A stretch of 64,000 bases of DNA from Dyadobacter endophyticus (GCF_014641595.1 NZ_BMIA01000001.1:434001-498000); one strand, 5' to 3'; shown: positions 36,401-44,958, numbered from the stretch's first letter. Notes: generated by a model not told the origin, from the sequence alone. A program made the numbers and translations.

Positions 36401-36890
36401 CACTGCGCCGCGTTACCTGTTCGGGGTGAATTTGGGGGCAAGCTGGAAAGGGTTTGACTTTACGGCATTCTTCCAGGGAGTGGGCAAACGCAGCTACCGC
36501 TCCACGCCCGAGTCTATCGCGCCGCTGCTTGTTACCTGGAAACAAGCCATGGGCATTCACAGCGATTACTGGACACCCGAAAACACGGATGCGTTGTTCC
36601 CCAGACCTTACACCGGCGCGACGCACAACTATGTCGCTTCGGATAAATGGACGCTGGATGCGAGCTACATACGCCTGAAAAACATCCAGTTTGGCTATAC
36701 CGTGCCATCGCGCATTACCGAGCGCATTAAAGTGTCGCGCGCAAGGATCTTCTTCTCCGGACAGGATATTTTGACGTTCTCCGGACTGGGCAAATTCCAG
36801 GGCTATTTTGATCCTGAAACGCGCGACGGCGTGGAGAACGACTATCCGTTCTTCGCGACGGCTTCGGTGGGTATTAATGTCTCGTTCTAA
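33453..36890 (+). CDS. SusC-like TonB-dependent receptor 2 with STN signalling domain
   Basis: 1145 residues. Signal peptide with LLMLLFMQFSWAKNGAAQ (to about 38); STN domain at about 44-116 (ISISVENERIESVISKLEKS, FLYSREIIKSQRKISF); carboxypeptidase-D-like domain at about 142-212 (VSGTVTDNTGTGLPGVSILV); SusC signature LEEVVVVGYGTQ at 219-230; plug with VNIQIRGATSANG and IYGAQAAGGVILITTKKG; then the barrel, ending in VSF with a terminal Phe. The STN domain marks it as a transducer to the FecR protein encoded directly upstream. It exports nothing; it imports a bound nutrient with its SusD partner encoded 35 bases downstream. Confidence 0.96.
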   Translation: MKLNATGSKQSVRSLLGIQTLLMLLFMQFSWAKNGAAQEMLNQRISISVENERIESVISKLEKSANVRFLYSREIIKSQRKISFEAENKPLSAVLESILQPLGLKYEVSGDKIVLKRQPHTSEAQIGEATAPEATQANADINVSGTVTDNTGTGLPGVSILVKGTQTGTTTDAEGKYKLSVADGSSVMIFSFVGYVSQEIAVGGKSTIDVQLLSDDRALEEVVVVGYGTQKKANLTGAVSTIDSKVIENRPSSNLATGMQGVTPGLVVTRQTGQPGRENVNIQIRGATSANGNVNPLVLLDGVSVPISTMQTMNPNDVESISVLKDAAAAAIYGAQAAGGVILITTKKGKSGKVTFDYLGQQGIDWSLNVPDRMSLMDEALFSNLARLNSGSSPEYSDEEMQRIRDRVPYAINPADTSSYLYYNQDPIANQILRKYTSMSTHNITARGGTEKLNFLISGGYYNKQGVFKVGPDNYNRYNVRMNLGSQLTKHLTLDSRLAYTNDKARTASAEVNGGGLIYQVYRFRTRNPFFTPEGRYNTANNTYAILESGGYNENRRNYFDGVFTLTAANFVKGLQIRAIAGTQYRRGDRQQFNRTVPLWSKSKVASYVNQINGYTVTNDVTKNTNLQALVNYDFAVGKDHNFGLFAGYQWEDFRTDTLSTGATNLVSNDLPTLNLGDDKTKSNRQIIATYAFQSVFGRFNYNYKNKYLLEATIRLDESSKLAPGLRRKVFPAASVGWNVHQEDWFASPLPFFSEFKLRGSWGRLGGALGTNIGYYDYLSQLSRGNNLVLGDSRTSYISQGSIPSAALSWETIETTNGGIDIGLLQNRLQFSGDYYVKYNRNMLTPQQLPGVIGVGTPRKNNGELKSWGWETELRFRDKIGKDFNYSVAINFSDNNNKLINFSGRTVVSAGTNGLIEGYALNTVWGYQTNGYFNNADEVKQWAFQDNRAGAGDVKYVDLNGDKRLSVGKGTVADHGDLVLLGTTAPRYLFGVNLGASWKGFDFTAFFQGVGKRSYRSTPESIAPLLVTWKQAMGIHSDYWTPENTDALFPRPYTGATHNYVASDKWTLDASYIRLKNIQFGYTVPSRITERIKVSRARIFFSGQDILTFSGLGKFQGYFDPETRDGVENDYPFFATASVGINVSF

Positions 36891-36925
36891 AATTCTGACT
36901 GATCATGGTTTCTAAGAAAATACCA

Positions 36926-38539
36926 ATGAAAAAAACAATGAAAAAAGCTCTGCTGGGCCTTTCGCTGCTGGTCGGCCTGGCCGCGTGTGATGTGAACAGG
37001 CTGCCCGAAACGAATATCAGCGACGACAGTTTCTGGACTTCCGAATCTGACATCAAAGCAGCCAATAATTACCTCTACACGTTCCTGCCGGGGTTTAATA
37101 ATGACGATGTATGGTCTGACGATGCATTTGGGCTGGCCTCCAACACTGTGAGCGACGGGTCGAGACTCGCCCCAGCAACGGCGGGTGGAGACTACAACAC
37201 CCCGTACAACCTAATCCGGGCGGCAAATAATGTTTTGGAAAAAGCGCCCCGTGCTGCCGTAACGCCTGCCGTGCTAGATCGTTATCTGGCCGAAGCACGT
37301 TTCTTTCGTGCATGGGGCTATTTTGGGCTTGTGCAGAAATATGGAAGCGTTCCGTTGATCCTGAAAACACTCGACGAAAATAGCCCTGAACTGCGCCAAC
37401 CAGCCAGCCCGCGTGAAGCGATTGTAGATCAAATGTATGCCGATCTCGACTTTGCGATCGCCAATTTGCCTACGATTACCTCGCTTGGCAATCCCGATTA
37501 CGGCCGCATTTCCAAAACCGCCGCGCAGGCATTCAAAGCGCGGGTAGCACTGTTTGAAGGCACCTTCGCGAAGTTCCACTCAAAACGCGACGCTACGAAG
37601 CATTTGACACTCGCGGTGGCTTCCAGCAAAGCCGTGATTGACAGCAAGGAGCATGCCTTGTACGGCAACTATTTCGATCTTTTCCAGCTCGCGGGCGAGG
37701 GCCGTCAGAACAAGGAAAACATCATCGTGCGGCAATATGGGGTGTCGACCACCGAGCGCGTTGCGACGCATACTTATTACCGGGGTTCGCTGGAAAACGG
37801 GAATGTGAACCCGACCAAGTCACTGGCCGACTCGTATCTGATGAGGGATGGCCTGCCCCTAACCAAATCGAAATTGTGGACTTTACCCGACTCGTCCCAC
37901 AAGGTATTCCGCAACCGCGACACCCGCATGAGCGCCACATTTATGAAGCGTGGGGATGCGATGATGACTACCAAGCCGATCTTCGACATTGCCAATCTTG
38001 TATTCAACAAAACCGGCTACATGTTCCGCAAATTCGCCAATGTGGACGACTGGAATACACAGGCCTCGACCATTGACCGCCCGTTGCTTCGCTACGCCGA
38101 AGTGTTGCTGATTTTCGCCGAAGCGTCCTACGAGCTGAACAATGCGGTTACGGATGAGGAGCTGGATATGTCGGTCAATCTGCTGCGGGAGCGTGGCCAG
38201 ATTGCAAAATTGACCAATGCATTTGCCAAAACCAATGGTCTCGATTTACGCGAAGAGATCCGTCGCGAGCGCCGCGTCGAGCTGGCCCAGGAAGGTTTCC
38301 GCTACTGGGATATTATTCGCTGGAAAATCGCCGAAACCGAATTGGTAAAGCCAGTTTTGGGTAATTTCTATTTTAAGAGTGAATTCGCCGCAGCTACCGT
38401 TAACCTTACGCCGGATAACATTATCCTCGTCCAGGCTGCCAGCTTCCGCAAATTCGATCCTTTAAAAGATTATCTGTGGCCGCTTCCGATTAACGAAATA
38501 GCATTGAACCCGGAGCTGGCTCAGAATCCGGGATGGTAG
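36926..38539 (+). CDS. SusD/RagB-like nutrient-binding lipoprotein 2
   Basis: 537 residues from ATG 36926; an ATG at 36905 adds seven residues. Lipobox GLAAC with Cys21 and DVNRLPETNIS after it. SusD hallmarks: YLAEARFFRAWGYFGLVQKY and GSVPLIL in the N-terminal TPR region, LLRYAEVLLIFAEASYELNN and RRERRVELAQEGFRYWDIIR in the C-terminal part, and the end LPINEIALNPELAQNPGW. It is the last gene of the sigma-FecR-SusC-SusD operon and is followed by a terminator. Sequence does not reveal the bound substrate. Confidence 0.96.
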   Translation: MKKTMKKALLGLSLLVGLAACDVNRLPETNISDDSFWTSESDIKAANNYLYTFLPGFNNDDVWSDDAFGLASNTVSDGSRLAPATAGGDYNTPYNLIRAANNVLEKAPRAAVTPAVLDRYLAEARFFRAWGYFGLVQKYGSVPLILKTLDENSPELRQPASPREAIVDQMYADLDFAIANLPTITSLGNPDYGRISKTAAQAFKARVALFEGTFAKFHSKRDATKHLTLAVASSKAVIDSKEHALYGNYFDLFQLAGEGRQNKENIIVRQYGVSTTERVATHTYYRGSLENGNVNPTKSLADSYLMRDGLPLTKSKLWTLPDSSHKVFRNRDTRMSATFMKRGDAMMTTKPIFDIANLVFNKTGYMFRKFANVDDWNTQASTIDRPLLRYAEVLLIFAEASYELNNAVTDEELDMSVNLLRERGQIAKLTNAFAKTNGLDLREEIRRERRVELAQEGFRYWDIIRWKIAETELVKPVLGNFYFKSEFAAATVNLTPDNIILVQAASFRKFDPLKDYLWPLPINEIALNPELAQNPGW

Positions 38540-38547
38540 ACTTCCTG

Positions 38548-38590
38548 GGCGCTGGCATTGGATTCACGTCCAGCAGCCAGCGCCTATTTT
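38548..38590 (+). terminator. Intrinsic terminator of SusC/SusD operon 2
   Basis: Perfect 9-bp stem GGCGCTGGC (38548-38556) with GCCAGCGCC (38576-38584), followed by TATTTTTAT. Confidence 0.8.
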
Positions 38591-38694
38591 TATCCCTTTC
38601 TCACCCTGAATGACTTCTTAAAAGCATGGGTCATTGGAACTGACTGTGGTTGAAGGTCGTCAACGAGTTGCTCGTGGAGTGGCAGGAGATGATA

Positions 38695-39432
38695 TCATTC
38701 ATACAGTCGCTGGCAATTCTCGCAAAAATAGCTGCGCCGTTTCGTACGCCCGAGGTACTCCTTGTGGAACGGAATGTCGCATCGAGGGCAAATCTTCTTA
38801 GTATGCGCCAGCCAGTGTTTCTTTAATGTAAATTCCTTCTTCCATTCCAAAAAATCGAAGGCGTAGTTCCGGGTTTCCTTGACCATTTCCTTCAATTTGG
38901 CGTCGGGTATTTCTCCGAGCTTGCTGAGCGGGTGGAGCCTGATGCGGAAAAGGACTTCGTTTTTAATGATATTGCCGCTGCCCGCGAAAATATCCTGGTC
39001 CAAAAGGGCATCGCAGGCCAGCATTTTAGGCTTTTCCTTCAATTTCCTGAATGCAGATGAAGGCTTCCAGGTCTTGGACATAATGTCCGAGGACCAGTCG
39101 TAGATTTCATCGGCCGGTTGATCGATCAGTTTCACGGCCGATGCGTAAAAGTTCAGCACGTTCTTGTCGAAAATAAGGCTCAGCCGCGGCGGAGTACTCT
39201 TTCGTTCGTCGATGAGGTATGAGCCGAAGAGCATAAAATGGATCCGGACGGTAAAATCCTCGAAGCAGATCAGGAAATGTTTTCCCCACGACCTAAAATC
39301 GGTCACTTTCTGGCCAATCAGTTGATCTTTATCAATCTTTGAATTACCCTCTGCGTACCGTACAGCCTTCCCTTTCAGCCCCAGGTCTTCAACAGCTTCT
39401 CTTAAAATAACAATGGACGGTCCTTCGGGCAT
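38695..39432 (-). CDS. Fpg/Nei family DNA glycosylase (endonuclease VIII-like)
   Basis: 245-residue base-excision repair glycosylase/AP lyase. Begins MPEGPS, with Pro2 as the catalytic amine and Glu3 as general acid after Met removal; PEGPS rather than PELPE points to the Nei side of the family. The helix-two-turn-helix region contains LLDQDIFAGSGNIIKNEVLF, and a C-terminal zinc finger has CPRCDIPFHKEYLGRTKRRS followed by YFCENCQ (four Cys). Cytoplasmic. It is divergent from the AI-2E family gene with a G-rich inverted repeat between them. Confidence 0.92.
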   Translation of the reverse strand: MPEGPSIVILREAVEDLGLKGKAVRYAEGNSKIDKDQLIGQKVTDFRSWGKHFLICFEDFTVRIHFMLFGSYLIDERKSTPPRLSLIFDKNVLNFYASAVKLIDQPADEIYDWSSDIMSKTWKPSSAFRKLKEKPKMLACDALLDQDIFAGSGNIIKNEVLFRIRLHPLSKLGEIPDAKLKEMVKETRNYAFDFLEWKKEFTLKKHWLAHTKKICPRCDIPFHKEYLGRTKRRSYFCENCQRLYE

Positions 39433-39477
39433 AGTGCGTATCGTTTTTATGGCGCTATGCTAAAAATGTGCCAAAGG

Positions 39478-39511
39478 GAAGGGGAGGAAGGGGCTCTCCT
39501 CCCTCCCCTTC
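39478..39511. repeat. G-rich inverted repeat in divergent promoter region
   Basis: GAAGGGGAGG (39478-39487) and CCTCCCCTTC (39502-39511), 14-base centre. The unit GGGGAGGAAGGGG is the same one that makes up the large dyad at 56139-56265. It lies between two divergent genes, so termination is not the obvious role. Confidence 0.5.
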
Positions 39512-39618
39512 TTTATCTGGCATCATTCTTTTTATAATTGACAAACATCAACTACCATCAACCATGCGCGATTTCATTACAACGTAAACCTAACCTATCC
39601 ACTACTGACACCGTATTT

Positions 39619-40782
39619 ATGGGACTATTTTTCAAAAGCCGCAAGCACGAATCTGCACCGGAACTTCCCGAATGGCTCACGGCAAGGGACGGTTTTCCTT
39701 TTTACATCAAGGCGCCGATGGTACTTATCGGCCTCCATTTGTTCTTTTATATCCTCAATACCCTACAGGAGATCATCGTCCCATTTGCGTTCGCCGGACT
39801 GATCGCCGTGCTGCTTAACCCGGTCTATAACCGTTTTCAGAAATGGAGGTTCAACAAGGTCGTAGCCATCGTGCTCACGATCTTTCTGGCGATACTGGTT
39901 GTGGCCGGTATTATGTTTTTCCTGTCGTCGCAGATCGTTCAGTTCGGTGATATGATGCCGCAGCTGGAAAAGAAAGCAGTGAAACTGCTTGGTAATCTAC
40001 AAGTTTGGCTCTCGACCAGCTTTGGCATTTCTACCGAGAAGCAAATGAGTATGCTCGACGAGGCAGTCAACAACAGCCGGATGTATGTGGGCAAGACGGT
40101 CAATACACTTTTCGGTATTATCAGCTTTTTTGTATTGATACCGCTCTATGTATTCCTTCTTTTGTTTTACAAGCCGTTGATACTCAATTTTATTTTTGAG
40201 GTTTTTGATGAAAACAATTCCGAGCAGGTGGCAGAAATCTTACAAGAAACCAAGGGCGCGGTACAGAGCTACATTGTAGGGTTGATGATCGAAACGACGA
40301 TCATCGCAACCCTTAACTCGGTCGCATTGCTCATTCTTGGAGTTGAGTATGCGCTGTTGCTGGGGGTGATCGGGGCGATCCTGAATCTGATCCCTTACAT
40401 AGGAGGCATTATAGCGATCGCATTGCCCGTTCTTATTTCTTTCATCACAAAGGACGGATATACCACACCGTTACTGATCATCGGTGCGTACACAGTGATT
40501 CAGTTTCTAGACAATAATATCATAGTTCCACGGGTTGTGTCATCAAAGGTTTCAGTTAATGCATTGATATCCATATTGGTTGTGTTGCTGGGGGGGACGC
40601 TGTGGGGCGTAAGCGGGATGTTTTTGTCGATACCGTTCGTGGCGGTATTAAAGATCATTTTCGACCGTATCGACGAGTTGAAACCATGGGGCAAATTGCT
40701 GGGGGATACCATGCCGGACGACCCGCCGGCGAAGGTTGTAAACCCGCAAGAGGCGGAGGACAAGCAGCAGACATTGCTTTAA
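39619..40782 (+). CDS. AI-2E family transporter (PerM/YdiK-like)
   Basis: 387-residue integral membrane protein with about eight TM segments, matching the AI-2E transporter family. Seen: paired N-terminal helices (APMVLIGLHLFFYILN, then EIIVPFAFAGLIAVLLNPVY), the soluble middle with amphipathic helices (about 115-165), and the conserved C-terminal core with GVIGAILNLIPYIGGIIAIA and LDNNIIVPRVVSSKVSVNAL. Family members export autoinducer-2, act as sodium/proton antiporters or are of unknown function. I chose ATG 39619; a TTG at 39538 would add 27 unlikely residues. Confidence 0.9.
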   Translation: MGLFFKSRKHESAPELPEWLTARDGFPFYIKAPMVLIGLHLFFYILNTLQEIIVPFAFAGLIAVLLNPVYNRFQKWRFNKVVAIVLTIFLAILVVAGIMFFLSSQIVQFGDMMPQLEKKAVKLLGNLQVWLSTSFGISTEKQMSMLDEAVNNSRMYVGKTVNTLFGIISFFVLIPLYVFLLLFYKPLILNFIFEVFDENNSEQVAEILQETKGAVQSYIVGLMIETTIIATLNSVALLILGVEYALLLGVIGAILNLIPYIGGIIAIALPVLISFITKDGYTTPLLIIGAYTVIQFLDNNIIVPRVVSSKVSVNALISILVVLLGGTLWGVSGMFLSIPFVAVLKIIFDRIDELKPWGKLLGDTMPDDPPAKVVNPQEAEDKQQTLL

Positions 40783-40833
40783 AACAAGCAGGCAGGCATT
40801 CGATCATGAATGCCTGCCTGCCTTGGTTTTAAA
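40783..40833. terminator. Bidirectional terminator
   Basis: Perfect 14-bp stem GCAGGCAGGCATTC (40788-40801) with GAATGCCTGCCTGC (40808-40821), flanked by an A run on the left and a T run on the right, between two convergent genes. Confidence 0.9.
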
Positions 40834-40845
40834 GTATTTCAAAAA

Positions 40846-41853
40846 TCAAAAATCCAGCTTCTTGATCGTGCCGTCGCCGAGGCTGAGAACGTAGAAAGTA
40901 CGGTCTCCCCAGCGTTTGATATCTGTCGGGCGGTCCAGCCCGCTGAATAGCACCGCGCCATCTTCGTTGAGAACCGAGCCGGTATTTGCCTTGAATCCAG
41001 GAGGATTGCCCGGGCCGCCGGGAGGCATTGTGAAGTCGGCATAATGCAGCAGAAGCGGTTTGTTGTTAACCGTCAAAGCCAGGTGCGTTAGCGTTGTAAA
41101 GCCCGATTTATAGGGGACCATCACACCGCTCATATTGACCTTGTAGATGTTTGCCACCCCCGGAGAGAACGGAAAGCCCGTAAGGCTGCTCAGTACGAAG
41201 TGGTTACCATCAAAAACGATTCCGGTTGGAACCGGATCCCTGTTGGGCGCCACGGGAGGAAAGGTGGTGAACAGGCTGAGCGTATGGGTATCTTTATCGC
41301 GCTTGATGACCGCGTTCGCGCCGGCATCCGCTATGTAAAGATGCCCGTCCGGCCCCTTGGTGAGGCTAAATGCGTTCGAGTTGTTGTCAAACGTGAGATT
41401 GAGTGTGGATACGAAGGCTCGGATATTCTCCTTAGGTATCGTATTCTTAGCAATGGCAGGGCTTCCCGAGCTAAAACCGGAGACGTCGATAATATAGAGG
41501 AAGCCTTCAACACCATGAAGCAAGTATATTGTGCCGTTTTCATAGTACAAATGGCTGATTCCTTCGACATTACCCTGGTTAATGATTGATTGGAAACCAG
41601 TTACGACCGTTGTCTTGACTCCCTGTGGTGTGATCATCACCAATGAGCCGTCGTTCTGTCCGGTACCGCCTTCGGTAACCCAGAACTGTCCTTTTTCATC
41701 GATAACCATTCCGATAGGTGCACGCAGGCCACTGGTAAAATTGCTGACGCTAAATTGGGTGGGTTCCGGAACCGGCTCACCGTGGTCGGTACAAGCTTCG
41801 ATGGCGATCAGGGCTGCCATCAATGCAATTAAAGAGAGGAAATGCTTTTTCAT
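40846..41853 (-). CDS. ScyD/ScyE-like beta-propeller lipoprotein
   Basis: 335-residue lipoprotein with ScyD/ScyE-like (NHL-type) propeller strands: GLRAPIGMVIDEKGQFWVTE, GNVEGISHLYYENGTIYLLH, LTKGPDGHLYIADAGANAVI and the closing SGLDRPTDIKRWGDRTFYVL. The signal peptide ends AIEACTDHGEP, with Cys near residue 20 followed by the CTDHGEP tract also seen, as CTDHD, in the two lipoproteins at 5070-7232. I chose ATG 41853; the frame is open for 33 codons upstream but the signal peptide fixes the start. ScyD and ScyE belong to cyanobacterial scytonemin loci; Bacteroidota homologues are of unknown function. Convergent with the AI-2E family gene. Confidence 0.8.
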   Translation of the reverse strand: MKKHFLSLIALMAALIAIEACTDHGEPVPEPTQFSVSNFTSGLRAPIGMVIDEKGQFWVTEGGTGQNDGSLVMITPQGVKTTVVTGFQSIINQGNVEGISHLYYENGTIYLLHGVEGFLYIIDVSGFSSGSPAIAKNTIPKENIRAFVSTLNLTFDNNSNAFSLTKGPDGHLYIADAGANAVIKRDKDTHTLSLFTTFPPVAPNRDPVPTGIVFDGNHFVLSSLTGFPFSPGVANIYKVNMSGVMVPYKSGFTTLTHLALTVNNKPLLLHYADFTMPPGGPGNPPGFKANTGSVLNEDGAVLFSGLDRPTDIKRWGDRTFYVLSLGDGTIKKLDF

Positions 41854-42053
41854 CGCAGTTGAGTTTAGAGTGAATAGTGTAGAAAGGCAATTGTAGAAGT
41901 TGTGAGCAAAAGTAGGGGTTTGAGCTTCTCTACTACTGTGTAAATGCGTCATTATCAGGCGAATTTACTAACCGGTAAAGTTTGTGCCCGGATGCTTTTA
42001 TATGTCACCAAAAATGGATTGTTTGCAAGACAAAATCCACCACCAAACCGCTC

Positions 42054-42632
42054 ATGAACCAGGACATCCGCCAGCCGTTACCGGCCGCTTACCTTTCCAT
42101 CGACGAGGCTACCAATGCCTCAGGTTTCACGATGGCTTCCGACATTCACACCTGTTCGTTACTCAAAACCCTCGCAGCCTCCAAGCCCGGAGGCAAGTTC
42201 CTCGAACTCGGCACGGGAACCGGTCTTTCCACAGCCTGGATCCTCGATGGTATGGACGCGCGATCCACGCTGGTCTCAATCGATAACGACGCCAGCTTTC
42301 TCGAAATCGCAGAAAACCACCTTGGTGGCGACCCGCGTCTCACCCTCGTTCATACCGATGGCGAAGCATGGGTGAATGCACATTTGAGAGAGAAATACGA
42401 TTACATCTTCGCCGACACCTGGCATGGCAAATACCTCTTGCTGGATGAGGTCCTGGACATGCTCAATCCCGGTGCATTTTATATCATCGACGACATGCTT
42501 CCTCAGTCCAACTGGCCCGAAGGTCACGATCAGAAAGCATTGAAGCTCGTCGAATACCTCGACAGCCGTCAGGACCTGGCCATTACCAAGCAAGTATGGG
42601 CGACAGGCATTATCCTGGCGGTGAAGCTGTAA
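42054..42632 (+). CDS. Class I methyltransferase (O-methyltransferase-like)
   Basis: 192 residues. SAM motif I is FLELGTGTGLSTAWIL, the acidic strand end is VSIDND, and DYIFADTWHGKY resembles the metal/substrate strand of O-methyltransferases; FYIIDDMLPQ follows. The fold is secure; substrate unknown. I chose ATG 42054; an open frame from 41982 adds 24 residues without a family match. A strong terminator follows, so it is monocistronic. Confidence 0.8.
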   Translation: MNQDIRQPLPAAYLSIDEATNASGFTMASDIHTCSLLKTLAASKPGGKFLELGTGTGLSTAWILDGMDARSTLVSIDNDASFLEIAENHLGGDPRLTLVHTDGEAWVNAHLREKYDYIFADTWHGKYLLLDEVLDMLNPGAFYIIDDMLPQSNWPEGHDQKALKLVEYLDSRQDLAITKQVWATGIILAVKL

Positions 42633-42661
42633 GCAATGCCGTTCTTTCCAATCATTTCCTG

Positions 42662-42705
42662 AAATCGCCCTCTGGCACAACCGGAGGGCGATTTGTAATT
42701 TTTTA
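42662..42705 (+). terminator. Intrinsic terminator
   Basis: Perfect 11-bp stem AAATCGCCCTC (42662-42672) with GAGGGCGATTT (42684-42694), then TAATTTTTTA. Confidence 0.85.
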
Positions 42706-42811
42706 TGGTTTATGTAGGAGTAAATTAAGGGTTTTGTGGGCTTGACTTTGATAATTGTAAGATGATCTTGTAATGATCAAAGATTTAGTGCTAACCCTTA
42801 ATTACTAGTTT

Positions 42812-43999
42812 ATGTGTCAAAATCATGGAGTAGCTTACATCCGTCCCGGCGAGGTCGAGGTGCAGGAAATCGAGTACCCGAAGCTTGCTATCGGCAACCG
42901 GAAATGCGAGCATGGTGTTATTTTGAAAATCGTTTCTACCAACATTTGTGGTAGCGATCAGCACATGGTCCGCGGGCGTACGACCGCACCGGCCGGACTG
43001 GTGCTCGGGCACGAGATCACCGGGATAGTTATCGAAGCCGGCCGCGACGTCGAATTCATCAAAGTCGGCGACCTGGTATCCGTTCCTTTCAACATAGCCT
43101 GCGGTCGCTGCCGCAATTGCAAGGAAGGGAAAACCGGCATCTGCCTGAATGTGAACCCCGCGCGCCCGGGCGCTGCATACGGGTATGTGGACATGGGTGG
43201 CTGGGTAGGTGGGCAAGCCGAGTACGTAATGGTGCCCTACGCCGATTTTAACCTCCTGAAATTTCCCGACAAAGATCAGGGTATGGCATACATCAAAGAC
43301 CTCACCCTGCTTTCCGATATCTTCCCGACCGGCTACCATGGCGCGGTCACTGCCGGGGTAGGGCCGGGCTCGATCGTGTATGTCGCAGGCGCGGGCCCGG
43401 TTGGTCTTGCGTGCGCGGCCTCATGCCATTTGCTCGGGGCCGCCGTGGTGATCGTCGGAGACATGATTCCCGAACGTCTCGCCCAGGCGGCCAGCTTCGG
43501 TTGCGAAGTCATTGACCTCACCAAGGACACGCCATTGGAACAAGCGATCGCTGAAATCATCGGTGTCCCTGAGGTAGATTGCTTCGTCGATTGCGTTGGG
43601 TTCGAAGCCCGCGGTCACGGTGCGCATGCCGTTGAAGAACGCCCTGCCACAGTTCTGAACACCGCCATGGCCGTCACCCGCGCCGGCGGCGCGATCGGAA
43701 TTCCGGGCCTCTACGTCACCGGCGACCCGGGAGCCAAAGACAAAGCAGCCCAGGAAGGCAGCCTCAGCATCCGCATTGGCCTCGGCTGGGCCAAGTCGCA
43801 CTCGTTTTACACAGGACAATGCCCGGTGATGAAGTACCACCGCAACCTGATGAACGCCATTCTTTACGATAAAATCAAAATTGCGAAGGCTGTGAATGTG
43901 GAAGTGATTACCCTACAAGACGCGCCGCGAGGCTATGCGGATTTTGATAAGGGTGCAGCGAAGAAGTTCGTGATTGATCCGCATGGGATGATTGTTTGA
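42812..43999 (+). CDS. fdhA: Glutathione-independent formaldehyde dehydrogenase
   Basis: 395-residue zinc-dependent medium-chain dehydrogenase oxidising formaldehyde to formate with NAD. The residues known in the Pseudomonas putida enzyme fall at the same numbers here: catalytic zinc C46, H67 and D169; structural zinc C97, C100, C103 and C111. Also present are the Rossmann motif VAGAGPVGLACAA and the extra insert around GHGAHAVEERPATVLN that marks this subgroup. Cytoplasmic, no glutathione needed. No C1 genes lie beside it, so it probably serves in detoxification or in aldehyde dismutation, which some members catalyse. Confidence 0.93.
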   Translation: MCQNHGVAYIRPGEVEVQEIEYPKLAIGNRKCEHGVILKIVSTNICGSDQHMVRGRTTAPAGLVLGHEITGIVIEAGRDVEFIKVGDLVSVPFNIACGRCRNCKEGKTGICLNVNPARPGAAYGYVDMGGWVGGQAEYVMVPYADFNLLKFPDKDQGMAYIKDLTLLSDIFPTGYHGAVTAGVGPGSIVYVAGAGPVGLACAASCHLLGAAVVIVGDMIPERLAQAASFGCEVIDLTKDTPLEQAIAEIIGVPEVDCFVDCVGFEARGHGAHAVEERPATVLNTAMAVTRAGGAIGIPGLYVTGDPGAKDKAAQEGSLSIRIGLGWAKSHSFYTGQCPVMKYHRNLMNAILYDKIKIAKAVNVEVITLQDAPRGYADFDKGAAKKFVIDPHGMIV

Positions 44000-44019
44000 T
44001 CTTTGTGCAAAAACAGAAA

Positions 44020-44058
44020 GCGGCTCCTGTCCTCAAAATTCAGGAGCCGCTGCTATTT
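44020..44058. terminator. Bidirectional terminator
   Basis: Perfect 10-bp stem GCGGCTCCTG (44020-44029) with CAGGAGCCGC (44041-44050); AT-rich sides on both strands, between convergent fdhA and the Nif3-like gene. Confidence 0.8.
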
Positions 44059-44059
44059 C

Positions 44060-44953
44060 TCAAACCCACTGAAATGGGTCTCCCGACGCCACATGCGTCA
44101 CCTTAATCCCTGAAATCTTCGGTTGCAACCACTCCACAAAATACTCCATCCCAGGTTCCTCGCTTACGGCGTGCCCGAGTACGATCAATGCCATTTTAGA
44201 ACCCAGTAGGCGACCGTCCCGGGCATATTCTACACCTTCCCATTCGGGCGTCTCACCCACGATAAGCACATCCGGTTTTTCGGCCTCGGCGATGGATACT
44301 TGCCGCTGGCCGCCTGCCGCGCCGGGCATGATGGCGAGCTTGGAACACGGCTGGCTGAGGTCGCCGACGACGCGGAGTTTCTGGATGCCTAATTTGGTTT
44401 TGAGGTGCTTCACGAGGTCGCCTAATGTGGTGGCGGGGATGGTGAGCGCAGGAGATTCGTTTTTATAATACTGCGTCCAGCCGGCTTTTTTTACTACACC
44501 GTAGCGGATTGCGTCCGGTTTAAGGGAATGGCAGTAATCGTGGAAGCGCCAGACGGCGATTTTGTGCTTTTCGAGTAAGGCCTGCTTCTTTTTAACGATT
44601 TCGTTGCCTTTTACCCATTCCGGATCGTCCCGGTGATTATAGAAGGTCGGTTCGTGGGCGATGATGAAATTGGCTTTTAGTTTCGCTGCCTGTTCAATGA
44701 CGCTCGCAGTGGCGAACATGGTGGTGACAATGCCGGTAACGGCCTGGTCGGGACTGCCGGATTTGATGGTATCGACAGTGTCGGGGATCGGTTTCAGGTT
44801 GCCTTCTTTGAGGATCAGGTCGATGATCTGCTGGACGGTATACGCCTTCGGTGCCTGCGCAAAGAGTGTTTCGGGCGTAAGGAATGTGAATGCGGTGGCG
44901 GATAATGCGGCCTGGCCAAGGAAGCGGCGGCGGGTTGGAGCGGGTGTTGTCAT
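44060..44953 (-). CDS. Exported Nif3-like dinuclear metal centre protein
   Basis: 297 residues with a Tat-type signal peptide: TRRRFLGQAALSATAFTFLT and a cleavage site near AQAPKA. The mature part fits the Nif3/YbgI family, which forms toroids holding two metal ions per subunit: the IIAHEPTFYNHRD segment (H, E and H available as ligands), the WRFHDYCHSLKPD stretch with further His, and VGETPEWEGVEYARDGRLLG plus VLGHAVSEEPGMEYFVEWLQ near the end, with His and Glu ligands. Most family members are cytoplasmic; a Tat signal would let the protein fold and load metal before export. Its role is unknown. The promoter region holds 10-bp repeats. Confidence 0.85.
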   Translation of the reverse strand: MTTPAPTRRRFLGQAALSATAFTFLTPETLFAQAPKAYTVQQIIDLILKEGNLKPIPDTVDTIKSGSPDQAVTGIVTTMFATASVIEQAAKLKANFIIAHEPTFYNHRDDPEWVKGNEIVKKKQALLEKHKIAVWRFHDYCHSLKPDAIRYGVVKKAGWTQYYKNESPALTIPATTLGDLVKHLKTKLGIQKLRVVGDLSQPCSKLAIMPGAAGGQRQVSIAEAEKPDVLIVGETPEWEGVEYARDGRLLGSKMALIVLGHAVSEEPGMEYFVEWLQPKISGIKVTHVASGDPFQWV

Positions 44954-44958
44954 GAGTA

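Noticed and set aside
39538..39618. Upstream extension of the AI-2E transporter gene from a TTG
   Set aside because: The added 27 residues have no membrane or family character, and ATG 39619 gives the usual N-terminus.
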